Part shown: piece by piece, positions 44,696 through 56,099 of the stretch
Numbering within the stretch: the stretch's first letter is position 1
Layout: each line of letters starts with the position of its first letter
Source of the DNA: Cordilura impudica
Lineage: Eukaryota; Arthropoda; Insecta; Diptera; Scathophagidae
Direction: 5' to 3'
Length of the DNA stretch: 64,000 bases
Assembly: GCA_963682025.1 (NCBI GenBank)
Contig: OY821518.1
Coordinates: 125,264,800-125,328,799, forward strand
Notes under the pieces: model-generated
Told to the model about the DNA's origin: nothing
Database searches by the model: none
Seen by the model: the letters and a program-made list of their open reading frames with translations, nothing else
Translations under genes and position numbers: made by a program

Positions 44696-45660
44696 AAACA
44701 ACTAAGAAAATCATAGTCGGTCTAGACCGACTATACGATACCCTAACCATGCGTTTAGAGACCCTATCTCTTATGTCCAACTAATTAGATATAGAAAATA
44801 AGCATAAACTAAATTTGAATATTATTAATTTTTTTTATATGATATCGGATGCTATATTTATATGGGCTAGGTCGGAAAATGGACCAAGCCTGGCCACATT
44901 TGGTTAGGTCACATTTGTCGCAAACATATACAAACCAAATTTGAGAAAAATATGTACAATATTTTTGTTTTTTGATAGATTTAAGAAAAGATTGGGAATC
45001 AGCTTCATATGGGGGCTATGACTAAGAATTTATTTTTAGAAAACTGATAAACAGATGTAATAAACATACATAAGTGCAATTAGACCGAGATCTAAATGAT
45101 ATTTTGGATATTATGGCAATCATGGACACACAGACGGACAGCCGGACGGACGGACATCGATAAATCGACGAAGAAAGTGATTCTGGGTCCATCGGTATAG
45201 TAAAAGGTCTTGGTCAAATATTTTTGGTAGTTTAAAGAATCAGCACAAATTCATTATACCCTGACCACATAGTGATATCTATCTTCTATATATTAATACG
45301 TGAAGGTAAATTTTTAGTTCCTTTTTTAAGCAATATGTGGGCACGGAGGAGGCTGAAAATTGGCATAGTTATATTTTGAATGGAGGAGAAGCTGAGAATG
45401 ATAAAATTTATGTTTAATCTGCTTTAAAAATATATTAAATTAAATAAAATATTTCTAATAATTCGTTACACCCTGCTAATGAGAATGATTTAAATTGTAT
45501 ATGATATGCCTTGTGTTTAATTGTGAACTGCTTGAATTGATTAGCATACCTTTAGGCTCATTTAAATATTCATAAATTTTTTAAATTGAATGAAAAAGTA
45601 ATAGTTTCTAGAATTTCCACTCGAATTTCGAGTGCTAGGCTATACTAGTAGGGTATAGTT
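44696..45660 (+). mobile_element. DINE-1/mini-me-like repeat (family C) with a small Helitron in its 3' end
   Basis: Starts 'acaactaagaaaatcatag' with the TCGGTCTAGACCGA palindrome; microsatellite 'acggacagccggacggacgg' at about 45137. The 3' end is split: 'cacatagtgata' (to 45277), Helitron, then 'tagggtatag' (from 45649). Removing the Helitron restores the usual 'agtggtatagggta' ending. Confidence 0.85.
45278..45648 (+). mobile_element. Small Helitron-like element (family B), 371 bp
   Basis: 5' TCTATCTTCTATATATTAATACG-like start after A. The 3' hairpin CACTCGAATTTCGAGTG is followed by 'ctaggctata' and CTAG, then T. The insertion point in the DINE is exactly between A and T. The 5' half differs from other family B copies while the 3' 110 bp match, so it is a subfamily or chimera. 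Confidence 0.82.
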
Positions 45661-45990
45661 ATATAAATATTTAACAACAGAAAGTTGGGTACAATTCGAG
45701 CTACAGCTAAATATACAATATTTACTTCATAAGAAGTGCTTGCTTTCCCCGGTATTAAATTATTATTTTTTTTAACTTTTATTAAATTTTTAGAATACCC
45801 AGTATTACTTGTGTAAGGCGTAGGGTTAGATAAAAATATCACCCAGACTGTATGGCACCTACAGCCAAACACGGAGGAGGCAGTGTAATCGGGTTGTATT
45901 TCAGCTGGTGGCGTAGCAGAAATAGGATAAACAGCAAAAATAACTTAAATGACATGATACTCGTTTTTAAATTAATTTAAAGTTGCTGCA
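45661..45990. other. Spacer
   Basis: No recognisable gene or repeat. Confidence 0.4.
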
Positions 45991-46712
45991 CCCTATACCA
46001 GTCTGTGGTCAGGGTATAATGAGTTTGTGCTGATATTTGTAAATACCAAAAAGGCTGGTGCACCTTTCAGTGCGTCGATCGACTCAGAATTATTTTCTGA
46101 GTCGATTTAGCGATGTGTCCTTCCGTCCGTCCATCTGTCTGTCTGTCTGTGCGTCCATGTAAGCTTTGTAATCAAACTACAGATCGCATATAAGAATATA
46201 TTTTAATGTAATTTGGTATAAAATATTTGTTTACCATAAGACGATCAGTATTAAAATTGGTGAAACCCGATGCGTATCAAGACCTAGTCCGTACAGAAGT
46301 GACCCTTATCATATAGATATCGGTCAAATTTGGTTTATGTCTGTTTATTACACACATTAAGCAGTAGTCGAAAAATTAAACTTGTAACACAATTCTTGGT
46401 CAGAGTTCTAATATAAAGCTGCTTCCCGATCTTCACTTAAATCTGCCAAGAACAAAAATATTGCATAAAATTCTTTCAAATTTGGTTCATATATGATTTA
46501 ATGAAAAATATGTGAGTTTACTAAATATGGTCATGAGCGGTCAATTTTCTGACCTATTCCCCATGTAAATGACATCCAATATGAACTTTTGCATTTCGGC
46601 TGTAACAATCTGATAACAGTGTCATTCTAATTTGGTTTATTCTTATTTTCTATTTTCTCTCCAATCTTATGGTATAGGATATAGTATAGTCGATCTAAAC
46701 ATAATAATATTG
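45991..46712 (-). mobile_element. DINE-1/mini-me-like repeat (family C), inverted copy
   Basis: Begins 'ccctataccagtctgtggtc' and includes the complement of the microsatellite (TCCGTCCGTCCATCTGTC and a following TCTG tract, about 46113-46150). It ends 'gatatagtatagtcgatct'. An old, diverged copy. Confidence 0.82.
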
Positions 46713-47145
46713 TTCTTCCTTGCTTCCTCGATATAGATATGTAAATTATTAATATTTGAAGTGAAGGTACTGTATAAGACAATTCTTAAATAACAATTAT
46801 CTGTAGTAAATATTTGTAATCAGTATAAAAAATTTCAGCAGTAAATCATAGGTCAGAAACAATACTGAAAAATATATTTTTGGAAACATGTAAAATATTC
46901 AGTTATTGTGTTTTTTTCACTTATTCATAATGTGTGTGGGCCATGTATATATGTAAAATTTTATATTGTAATAATTAACTGTTTTTTGTATTATTTCGTT
47001 AAAAATATAAACTTTATTAATATTATTAACTGTTTAATATGGTGTTAACAAGTCTCACATTGTTGGCTTATAAAAAAATATGCATGTATTATTTTTTAAC
47101 ATTTTTTACAGTTATATGTGCTCGTATTAACCCTTTAACATGACT
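46713..47145. other. AT-rich spacer
   Basis: Nothing recognised. Confidence 0.4.
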
Positions 47146-47149
47146 CCGA

Positions 47150-47320
47150 TTTGTATACCATATACTTCACTCTACAGGGGTATATATCAGTTTGTTTCCA
47201 TTTTTTACACACCGAAAGACGAATTTGGGACTCTCTAAAGTACATGAATGTATTCAGGTAATAATTCGAGTCGATATAGCGACGTCCTTCTGTCCGTCTG
47301 TCCGTCTGTCTGTTGACAAG
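47150..47320 (+). repeat. Family E-like fragment with GTCY microsatellite
   Basis: 'tatatatcagt-tgtt', 'gtcgatatagcgacgtcc' and a 'ctgtccgtctgtccgtctgtc' tract in split form. Matches the first part of families at 530 and 39455. Confidence 0.5.
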
Positions 47321-47490
47321 GAGAAGTAATTTTTTTTAGATTTACAATTTAAAGTTTTTATTTTTATAGACTTTTCCTTATTAGGTGATTTTGGTTTATA
47401 ACTTAAAAAATAAATAAAAAAATAAGATATTTAAGTTATAAAATATTAATTTAATTACATAATTATCCACAGCATTAGTATCGCTGCATT

Positions 47491-48835
47491 TTTATTTTTT
47501 TTTTTGTTAACTAACACTCAGGGGATGGCCCCTAGAAATGCAGTGCATTGTGTTGATTTCAGGAAAATAGGTTATGGGAAGAAGGGAGAAGAAAGAGGGA
47601 GTAGTGTTTGTAGATATTTGAAAATTTTATTAGATTGTAACTGTCAGTAAAGACTTGTGCGGGGAGTTTACTCCACATACGGCTAGTTCGACCGCTAAAA
47701 GAATTATTTCTGTAATGCGTTGCGCGGTAGATTACAAACGGATGTGATATACTAGAGAAGCGGCTTGAGCAAACTGAAACTCGGGCACTTGAAATGAGTT
47801 CGCTAATCTCAGAAGAACATTTCCCATCTATAGAACAGTGTTACACAATCCACATTTCGACAATGTTCCATAGATTCAATAGAGTTGGATACATGGTCCA
47901 GTAGCTCCAAAATAGACCCTGAAGCTCCTACCCATATATGGGAGTTGTATTCCATTTTTGATCGGATGTAAGTGGTATAGATATTAAGGAGATCAGAAGG
48001 AGTGAAGTAATTTTTGCACCGTTTTAGAAAACCAGGATACTTGAATGCTTCTTTCCACACTTGAAAAACATGCTCGTTCCAACGAACATCACATTGAATT
48101 CTCATACCCAGAACACCAAAAGTATCCGATTCCTCAATACCTATACCACCCATATATACAAATAACATTGTTGAATCCATGGCTCTATGGGTCAACAAAC
48201 AATATTGAGACTTCTGCGCATTAAAATCAACCCTATTCGCTTTACCCCACTCGGAGAGTGTTAACGGGTCTTGATTAGGTTTGTCATTCACTGTCCGCCT
48301 TTTGCCTACAACCTCCAGAAGGCTTGGCCTACAATTAGAGGAAAATGAATGACAAATGTTGCTGTCATCTGCGAAAGAGTATATAGAATTAAAAGTTTTA
48401 CCAAGAAGGTCGTTCAGAAAGATAACGAAAAGAAAAGGAGAAAGAACGGAACCTTGGGGTAGCCCTGAATTAAGCTGAAACTCATTAGATGAGGACATAC
48501 TGTGCGGTCTCTGAGAAAACTCGATATAAACCGAGAGAAGTCAATACTGACCCCAAATGCAATAAGCTTTGATATCAATGCACCATGCCACATGCGATCG
48601 AATGCCTTGGAAAGATCGAGAGCAACCACTTTACTTACACCAAAATTGAGAAAGGATCGACTTCATGCCCATTGAGAGCGCAGAGCAGATTGCAATTGGA
48701 CGGTAATTTTCAGGGTTTGTAGCCTCACCCTTTTTAGGGATGGGTTGGACATTAGCAACCTTCCAGCAAGAGGGAAAGATTCCCGCACGGTATGAAAGAC
48801 TGAAAACAGACAGTGCTGGTGTACCATACGGCATT
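47491..48835 (-). pseudogene. Jockey/CR1-like LINE reverse transcriptase, copy 1, 5' truncated
   Basis: Minus strand. It starts mid-RT with 'YRAGIFPSCWKVANVQPIPK' and 'NPENYRPIAICSALS'. Then there is an internal deletion of about 150 bp relative to the other copy, followed by 'VVALDLSKAFDRMWHG' (motif A), a frame change, 'GLPQGSVLSPFLF' (motif B) and 'YSFADDSNICHSF' (motif C). The thumb and connection 'NRVDFNAQKSQYCLLTH' and 'VLGMRIQCDVRWNEHVF' follow, and the frame ends at 47809. The 3' end is a poly-A tail (T run at 47493-47508 on the plus strand). All three catalytic Asp are present, but the gene is fragmented. Confidence 0.85.
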
Positions 48836-49204
48836 CATAAATATGTTCTTATATATTTAGAGTCAGATTAGAAATGAAAATTTTCAAAAGAACGTCTGTA
48901 AAAATTATCCATGAGGTAAAAACCATGTATACAAAAAACGGTAAAATTGGTAGTCGTACGTACCAATGCAAGGAAGTGAATTTCTTAAGAATCTTCAAGT
49001 TCAACTTTTAGTGGAACTTAAAATTCTTCCTACAATAATACTGTCTCCTAATGAAAATCTTATTTTTTCATTTAAACTTCGCAGGAAAATGATTCCTTTT
49101 AAAGTCGTTAGTACTGTTTTTGATATCTAAATTTCATGTCAATATCTTCATTTTTTCAATAGTGGCGCTTGTACTTGTAACCAACTAAAAGTATATTTGG
49201 CGAT
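48836..49204. other. Spacer
   Basis: No recognisable gene or repeat. Confidence 0.4.
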
Positions 49205-49574
49205 TTAAACAATGTCTGATTTGGTTAAACAAAGAAGTTTTGTTTGCGGAATAAAATTACTATTGGAGAAACGTTAAGAATGTTTCAGTATGACTTTGGT
49301 AACAGTACCAGGAATGCAGAGGCAGCACTGAAGACAATAAACGCCTCGAGCCAGAAAAAATATCAATTGATGAACAACAGGTTAGCAACAGCAGAGGTTT
49401 GGTGCTGAAGAATTGCCGATTGGCAATTAGAAATCTTGCTGATACTGTTGTCATTTCAAAATGATCCATCAGCAAAATTTGAAAAGTTATTTTGGAGGTC
49501 AAACGCGTCATATCTCGATTGGCTCCAAAAAACAAAATTTTTTAAAAAAAGAGCATCTCACTAATATGTCTTGT

Positions 49575-49675
49575 ATAAGGACATTTTTAAGAAGAGATAC
49601 CTTTTTAAGAATTAGGGGGGTTTTTTTTTTTTTGAGAAAAGGTACTTTTTTTATAAAGACGTACTTTTTTAATGC
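49575..49675 (+). repeat. Short TTTTTTAAGAAAA-type minisatellite inside the mariner frame
   Basis: Four or five units ('acatttttaagaagagata', 'cctttttaagaa', 'gagaaaaggtacttttttta') between the codons for the SRLAPK and EETW motifs. Same unit as 33430-35180. Confidence 0.7.
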
Positions 49676-49999
49676 GTCTACCAGAACGAAATGAAATACA
49701 TCATTATGGCTGAAGAGACTTGGATCTATGCTTATGATCCCAAAACAATCTACCAATCAAGCGAATATCGAGCAATAGAGAACAGCGACCGAAAACATCA
49801 TGCCAAAGTCGTTTACAAATCAAGGTCATGACAGTAGTTTTCTTTGATTATCGTGGTGTGGCGAGTTATGAATTCCTTCTGACGAGCCAAGTTATTAACA
49901 AGGAATATTACTTTAGTATTATGCGTTGTTTGCGTGAAGCTATTTTAAAAGTAAAAAAAATTCAATGTGAGTCCGATCACAGGAGAGATGTGTAAACAG

Positions 50000-51296
50000 C
50001 TACACCTTTTCCAATTGTATTTCAGAAAGTATCAAATGTATTTCAGGAAACATCAAATTTATTTCAGAAATTATCAAATGTATTTCAGAAAATTTCAATT
50101 GAATTTCAAAAAATATCTATTGAAATTCAGAATAAAAAGTACTTTACTCCACAATACCGAAAAGTTATTATTGTTTCTATTAGTGATTTGGAGTCGCAGA
50201 AAATGTTTAGCAATATTTGGACTTATTTGTTATGCACTGGAAAATAAACTATCAAGGGCGGCCTTTTAATCGAAAGGAGATGAGGACTTCATTTGTTAAT
50301 CAGCTACAATATAAACACCAGGATAAAATTTTGACCAATTTTGAAGTCATCATTTTGAAAAAAAAAATCGTGTTTATATCGTCACCTAAAATGCAAAAAG
50401 CCGTAACTAACAAAAACTTCAAAATTGACTTTTTGTATTGTAGTTACGGCCTTTTACTTAAAAACTACTATTTTCTTTTTCTTTTTCAGCTTCCTCAGCT
50501 TAATTTGGGTAATAAGTTTAAAGTAGTTTTTGTTTTATGATGTTTTTGCTTCTCCTGTTAAAAAAATAAAAATATTTGTTATGGCCTTTTGCATTTTAGG
50601 TGGCGATATGTAGATAGCGTTCTGACTATTTTTCTGAGACTCAATTGATATTTTCTGAAATTAAATTCATATTTTCTGAAGTAAATTTGATAACTTCTGA
50701 AATACATTTTATGTTTTCTGAAATACAATTGATGTTTTTTGAAATACATTAGATAATTGCTGAAATACATTTGCTGTTTTCTGAAATACATTTAAAATTT
50801 TCTGAAACACATTTGATGGTTTCTGAAATTCAGCTGATATTATCTGAAATACATTTGATAATTGCTGAAATACATTTGATAATTTCGGAAATACATTTAA
50901 TATTTTCTGAAATACAAATGATACTTTCTGAAAATCAATTGATGCTTTGTGAAATACAATTGATTATTACTGAAAATCAATTCATGTTTTCTAAAATTCA
51001 ATTGCTACTTTCTGAAAATGAATTGATGTTTTCTGAAATACAATTGATACTTTCTGAAACTGAATTGTTATTTTCTGAAAATCAATTGATGTTTTCTGAA
51101 ACACAATTGATATTTTCTAAAATTCAATTGATGTTTTCTAAAATTCAATTGATACTTTCTGAAAATCAACTGATGTTTTCTGAAATACAATTGATACTTT
51201 CTGAAATACAATTGATATTTTCTGAAAATCAAAACACATTTGATACTTTCTGAAAATCAATTGATGTTTATTGAAATACAATTGGAAATGGTGTAG
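50000..51296. mobile_element. Foldback-like element with 21-bp inverted tandem repeats, copy 2
   Basis: The left end CTACACCTTTTCCAATTG is followed by about five 21-bp units (to about 50115). The core (50120-50630) matches copy 1 at 12767-12943 and 14856-14965 in the opposite orientation. The right array is long (about 50640-51285, roughly thirty units) and ends GGAAATGGTGTAG, the inverted terminus. It lies inside a mariner relic. No coding gene of its own recognised. Confidence 0.78.
50640..51285 (-). repeat. Right inverted array of foldback copy 2
   Basis: About thirty 21-bp units like 'gaaatacaattgatacttt'. The plus-strand frame 50771-51253 encodes a seven-residue repeat (SEIQLIL-like) only because the unit length is a multiple of three and stop-free. 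Confidence 0.88.
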
Positions 51297-51360
51297 TAAC
51301 TATATAACAACTTAGTTTATTTTCTACTTCTTCAAAGTTTTCCAAGTATTTAGTTTTTTA

Positions 51361-51680
51361 AACTCACAGCACACCTAGCGGTTCTGCTTACTAAAAAAGT
51401 TCTGTCAATAGCAAATGTAGACTTGAATATTTTAAATTAACGAAAAAGATTTGTGATTTTGCTAAACAAACAGCGAACTCGGCGGTTCTGCTTACTAAAA
51501 AGTTCTGTCAATAGCAAATATATACTTGAATATTAAAAAACAACAACTCTGTAAGTTTGTAAACATGTAAAACTCACAGCACACCTAGCGGTCAATAGCT
51601 TGAATATTTAAAATTAATGAAAAAGATTTGTGATTTTACTAAACAGACAGCGAACTCAGCGATTCTGCTTACAAAATTCA
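51361..51680 (+). repeat. Three imperfect tandem units of about 100 bp
   Basis: Units begin near 51361, 51477 and 51571 and share 'agcggttctgcttact', 'agttctgtcaatagcaaat', 'acttgaatatt' and 'aaaagatttgtgatttt-ct'. No larger family recognised. Confidence 0.7.
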
Positions 51681-52502
51681 CCAATACACTTACATATACC
51701 ACACGCCGATTTTCCCTTACGCTGTTTTTGTGATTGGATTTTACCCCACCCCTGAGCGCATAGATGTTTACACATCAAAAAGAAATTAGATATTTGAAAA
51801 AATCTGAAAAATGTTTTAAGAATACCACTTAATGATTTCTGTCCTGATGAAACCCGAAAACCTGATGAAGATTCGCATTCAGTGCGGTAAAGACCATTAG
51901 AAACGTACCTCTACCCAAAAAATTTCGTTATGTGTAATCAAATGAATTTAATGCTATAAAATTAAGATTTTGGCGCTTACATCGGTTATGCATCAATAGT
52001 AAAATCGATTTGAAATACTACCATTCAAACTAGTGTTCATTGAACTATAAAGTTAAGATGAAATACAATAAGTTGGCCTAAATAAGTTGAAAAAAGTTTT
52101 CACAAAGGAAATTTAAATACGTCGAGCGGGAAATATCAATTAATCTTAATCAGTAATACAAATGCTGCAAAATGAATTTTAAAAATGATTCCTCAAGCCA
52201 GAATGAATTTTCCCTACCAAAAGATTTAAAATGTTAATTGTCCACATTGCTAAAAGAATTGATAAAAGAAACAATATAAAAAATTATGTTAGTCCGATCA
52301 CAAGGGAGATGTGTAAACATCTATTTACACATCAATTAAAATCAAATAGTAAGCGCCATCTATGTATAGCAAGCAACTGCTGTGGTTGTTATACTTGATG
52401 GTTGTTGAATCAGCTAAATAAAGTTAAATCGTAATCTTTGCACCAATACATTTACATATACCTCACACCGGTTTTCCCTTACGTTGTTTTTGTGATTGTA
52501 TT
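51681..52502. repeat. Region bounded by direct repeats of about 62 bp
   Basis: 'caccaatacacttacatata' with about 40 further similar bases ('ttttcccttacgctgttttt', 'gtgattggatt') at 51681-51742 recurs at 52439-52502. A 28-bp block beginning 'gtccgatcacaggagagatg' occurs at 49971 and 52292, and 'agatgtttacacatc' (51762) is inverted at 52311. This is the remains of some repeated element, not classified. Confidence 0.55.
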
Positions 52503-53113
52503 GTGAAATAGATTTTTACCCCTTTGAGCCCATAGAGATTATGGGCAGCCAACTCTGTATTCCTTCTTTGAGACAAAATTCAACTGATATCCGTACACAT
52601 TCACAATATTCGCCATATCTAGCACCACTCTGGGGATACCCTTTTGAATTAATTGAGGGTATAAAAGTGGATTTCATGGATTGGAGACAAAAATGTTGGC
52701 ATAATGGAGGGTGTTACTTTGCAGCTGATGAAATTGACTGGGAAGAACAATTCATTTGAACACATTGGTATATTCTACAAATTTATCATTCATTGCTTTC
52801 AGTCTTCAACCACCAAAAAAAGCAGAAATTTCAAAAATTTTTTAATAAAAACTTTTATAATAATAACTTAATGGACGTTGTTTAATGTGTGCTAGAAAAA
52901 ACTACACAAAATATTTTGTGGAATATCTTCTTAAGACACACTAGACCATTATTTGGTGAATGCATAAGTTTGTGCTGATGTTTGTAAGTAAAACAAGTAT
53001 TTGACCTAGAACTACGTTTTATTATACCGATCGACATACAATCACTTTATGAGTCGATTTAGCTACGACCGTCTGTCCGTCCATCTGTGAAATCAATCTA
53101 CAAATCGCAAATA

Positions 53114-54422
53114 AAGGGTCCGCCAAATAACTTTTTTTTTGTTGAAATTGCTATTAAAAAAAAACTACTGAATATTATCTCAAATTTCTTTTTTTATTTG
53201 AAAGTACAATCCTTCCGGTTAATAATGAAAAATAATTTCATTCAAATGGCTGCCTCGGCTGGCCATGCAGTAGCCTACACGATCGGTCCAATTTTTAAGC
53301 ACATTATCGATTGTGTGCAGCTGTATTTCACCAATGGCTTCACGAATATTGTCCTTTAGAGCGTCAATTGTCTCTGGCTTTTTGGCGTAACACTTATCTT
53401 TGAGGGCACCCCACAAATAATAGTCCAACGGTGTCAAATCGCAGCTCCGAGGTGGCCAAACGACATCAGCTCTGCGGCCGATAATGCGATCTTCAAAAAC
53501 AGGGCGCAAAACATCGAGGGTAGCTTCGGCTGTGTGGCACGTAGCGCCATCCTATTGAAACCAAATGTTGCCAATATCCTCCTCTTCAATTTTTATGAAA
53601 AAAATTCGTTCAACATGGCCCGATAACGATCGCCATTGACTGTAACGGCCACTCCTTGCTCATTTTCGAAGAAAAATGGCCCAATTATGCCTCTGGACCA
53701 AAATCCGCACCAAACAGTGACTCGTTTTGGGTGTATCGGCTTTCCAATGTATGCGTGCAGGTTTTCTGTGCCCCAAATGCGACAATTTTGCTTGTTTACA
53801 TACCCGCCAAGATCAAGATGAGCTTCATCTGAAAAGATGTTTTTTTTTTTGGCAAAATCGGCATCTTCTGTAAGTCGATCGCAGGCCCACTTAGCGAAGC
53901 GAAAACGCATTGGATGGTCGGTTGGCTTCAACTCCTGAACCAATTGGACTTTGTATGGCGTCATACCAAGGTCTTTATGCAAAATTCGTCTCAATGATGC
54001 CTCCGAAATGTTCAATTCTTGAGAACGACGGTGAATTGATGTTGATGGCGCTTCACGCACACTTTCTGCCACAGCAGCAATATTATCGGGTGTACGCACT
54101 GTTTTTGGCTTTTCACGCTTTGGTTTATCGATGAGGATGCCAGTTTCCTTAAATTTTTTCACAAGATAACGAACATACGGAGCTGACGGTGCTTCTCTTC
54201 TTCCAAAATCCGTACGCAATTTTCGCACACATTCTGCAACATTGCCATGATTTTCAAAGTAATGTCGCAATATTTCCCAGCGTTGTTCAAGCGTATACAC
54301 AACCATATTCGTTCAGCGGAAGGATAAAACTAATTATCTGTCAAATCAGACATGAGCTAAGTGTTACCATTCACGAAATAAGCACTAGTTGAAAAAAAAA
54401 AAACGTTAGATGGAGGACCCTT
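53114..54422 (-). mobile_element. DD41D (rosa-like) mariner element, copy 3
   Basis: TA at 53112-53113 and 54423-54424 flank AAGGGTCCGCC and its complement (with GGAGGACCC at the 5' terminus, one base changed). 1309 bp, full length, inserted in a DINE. The best-preserved of the three copies. Confidence 0.94.
53219..54306 (-). pseudogene. DD41D mariner transposase, near-complete, one frameshift and one stop
   Basis: The first 237 codons are open (54306-53593), from MVVYTLEQRWEILRHYFEN through 'SIHRRSQELNISEASLRRIL', 'FSDEAHLDLGGYVNKQN' (first Asp) and 'VTVWCGFWSRGIIGPF' to 'MLNEFFS'. There a 1-bp loss in a T run shifts the frame. An extra Lys codon lies in the poly-A run before FSDEAH. A CAG-to-TAG stop lies in the FQQDGATCH motif, where the second Asp itself is kept. 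The remaining frame (53509-53219) holds 'TPLDYYLWGALK' (third Asp, DD41D spacing) and the native C-terminus. Confidence 0.9.
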
Positions 54423-54707
54423 TATTTATAAACTTTGATAAAATTTGGTGTATAAGCTTCCATCGGCCATAGGATGAACGCTAGTTCACATACAAATGGC
54501 CCCTATGAGATCGACTTAAATTGCCTTAATATCCAAATTATCAAATAGATATCGGTCAAATTGGGTTTGTGCATGATTATTACATCCATTTATCAGTAGT
54601 CCAAAAATAAACCCTATAGGACAATACTTAGTCATAGCCCCCATATAAAGCTGATTCCCAATCTTCTCTTAAATCTATCAAAAACATAAATATTATACAG
54701 ATTTTTT

Positions 54708-54790
54708 TCAGAAATTGATTCTAAGTCAAACGTTTTTGGTAGTAACAAGCATCACCTCAAACTCATTCTACCCTCACCACATGGTGTAAA
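54708..54790 (+). mobile_element. Family C 3' end fragment, opposite orientation
   Basis: 'gattctaagtcaaacgtttt' followed by 'tggtagtaacaagcatcacc' and 'accacatggtgtaaaata'. This is the plus-strand 3' end, directly against the minus-strand copy. Confidence 0.65.
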
Positions 54791-56099
54791 ATATAAAAAA
54801 CCAATTTTATTTATCCTAAAACTTTTATACTGAAATAGTACTTGCAATTAGTTTCATTGTTGACTTTTGGCTTAACATAACTTAAATCTTTCAAGTTTAA
54901 TATAAAAAACTAAAATTCTTCTGGGCCCTTTTTACATAAAATGGTTAATATAGGTGAATTCATTCTAGCCGCAACTATAGCAACAGCATGTGTTTTAACG
55001 TATTGTGTGGCAACATGTGGTTGTTGTGGCATTGATTGGGGTTGCATACAATATATGCAGATGTATGTAATAAAAAAAACTGTTGAATTATGCATTTATT
55101 GCATTTTTTTTTTAATAGTCCTGTGATATTTTTTTGTTTGTTATTATACAATTTTTTATTTGTTTCACAGAAATGGACAATATGAAATTGAATTGTTTAA
55201 CTTTATTAAAAAAAAAAAGTTATTATCGTAATTTTTAAGTTTACACATCAATGATTTTAATTGCATTATGAAAAAGCGTTGCATTAAGTATTGAATTCTA
55301 CATGCAACATGCCATAAAAAAAACTCGTCATGATGACGTATATTGAAATAAAAATAAGTAGTACGGAAAACCACCACAACTAACAGATGAACTGGAAGCA
55401 TAACAGTGATTAAAATATGTAAATTTAATAAACTTTCAATTTCCATTGATCACAGATTCATTTACTGGCTCTTTCAGGCATTTTCATATGGTTTAGATGT
55501 TTAGCTTCATTTGTTTATGTATAAAACTAGATTTTGTTTTTTCATTCAATAGGATTTTATTAAAATTTGTGTTTTTTTTTTTTTGTTGATAAAACATAAA
55601 TAAATTAAATATCTATCTATAATTTGTTATTGTATATTTTAATAGATTTTATTATGACTCGAAATTAATAGTGTTTTTTGTTGTTACGAGTATTTATGAA
55701 TATGTAGAAATAACAATTTGCAGTTATTTAGATGCTATTTTAGAATTGCGGCTAAAAATTTCAATTTAATAATAACAAAAAATATTTCGAATAGTTATTG
55801 TATCCGAATAAATGTATACATATTAAACAAATAATTAGATAGAAATCAGTAGTTAAAAATTTATTATACAAAATGCATATACAAGTACATATGAATTTAC
55901 ACCAAAAAAGGTAAATACATAGATACCATGTTTGTATTGAAATTATGAAAAAAACTTATTTATATAATTAAAAAAATAATAAAATGTAAATTCAGTGATA
56001 ACTGTTTATGAATAGGTATGAGGGCGGTACAAGAACAATCTGACGTATAGATGTCGGCATTAATTAAAAAAAAAATACTTTGGTGAAAAGTGGCAACCT
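54791..56099. other. AT-rich spacer
   Basis: One 61-codon frame (54941-55126) encodes a hydrophobic, Cys-rich peptide ('VATCGCCGIDWGC') I cannot match. No support beyond being open. Otherwise simple AT-rich sequence. Confidence 0.45.

Larger units (their letters stand above)
49205..52758 (+). pseudogene. mariner transposase relic, split by a foldback element and other insertions
   Basis: The 5' half (49205-49965) reads, across several frames, 'ISIDEQQVSNSRGLVLKN', 'RLAIRNLADTVVISK' (helix-turn-helix) and 'VISRLAPKNKIF'. A short minisatellite follows, then 'EETWIYAYDPKTIYQSSEYR', 'FFDYRGVASYEFL' and 'NKEYYFSIMRCLREAI'. In relatives the first catalytic motif is GDETW; here it reads AEETW, so the first Asp is Glu. 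The 3' end reappears at 52570-52758 with 'SQYSPYLAP' and 'CYFAADEIDWEEQF'. The 2.6 kb between holds a foldback element and a mosaic repeat. The second catalytic Asp is lost. Confidence 0.75.
52945..54700 (-). mobile_element. DINE-1/mini-me-like repeat (family C) interrupted by a DD41D mariner
   Basis: 52945-53111 has the complement of the 3' part with GTCTGTCCGTCCATC, and 54425-54700 continues with 'aaactttgataaaatttggt', 'ataagcttccatcggccatagg' and later blocks. The mariner at 53114-54422 sits between. The 5' end of the DINE is missing. Confidence 0.85.

Noticed and set aside
50771..51253. 160-codon frame with a seven-residue repeat, resembling a repeat protein
   Set aside because: Translation of a stop-free 21-bp tandem DNA repeat. 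The same array in foldback copy 1 and on the opposite arm shows that it is structural DNA, not a gene.
54941..55126. Cys-rich 61-codon peptide with a hydrophobic start
   Set aside because: No homology pattern recalled, no promoter or splice context, and an overlapping frame on the other strand.
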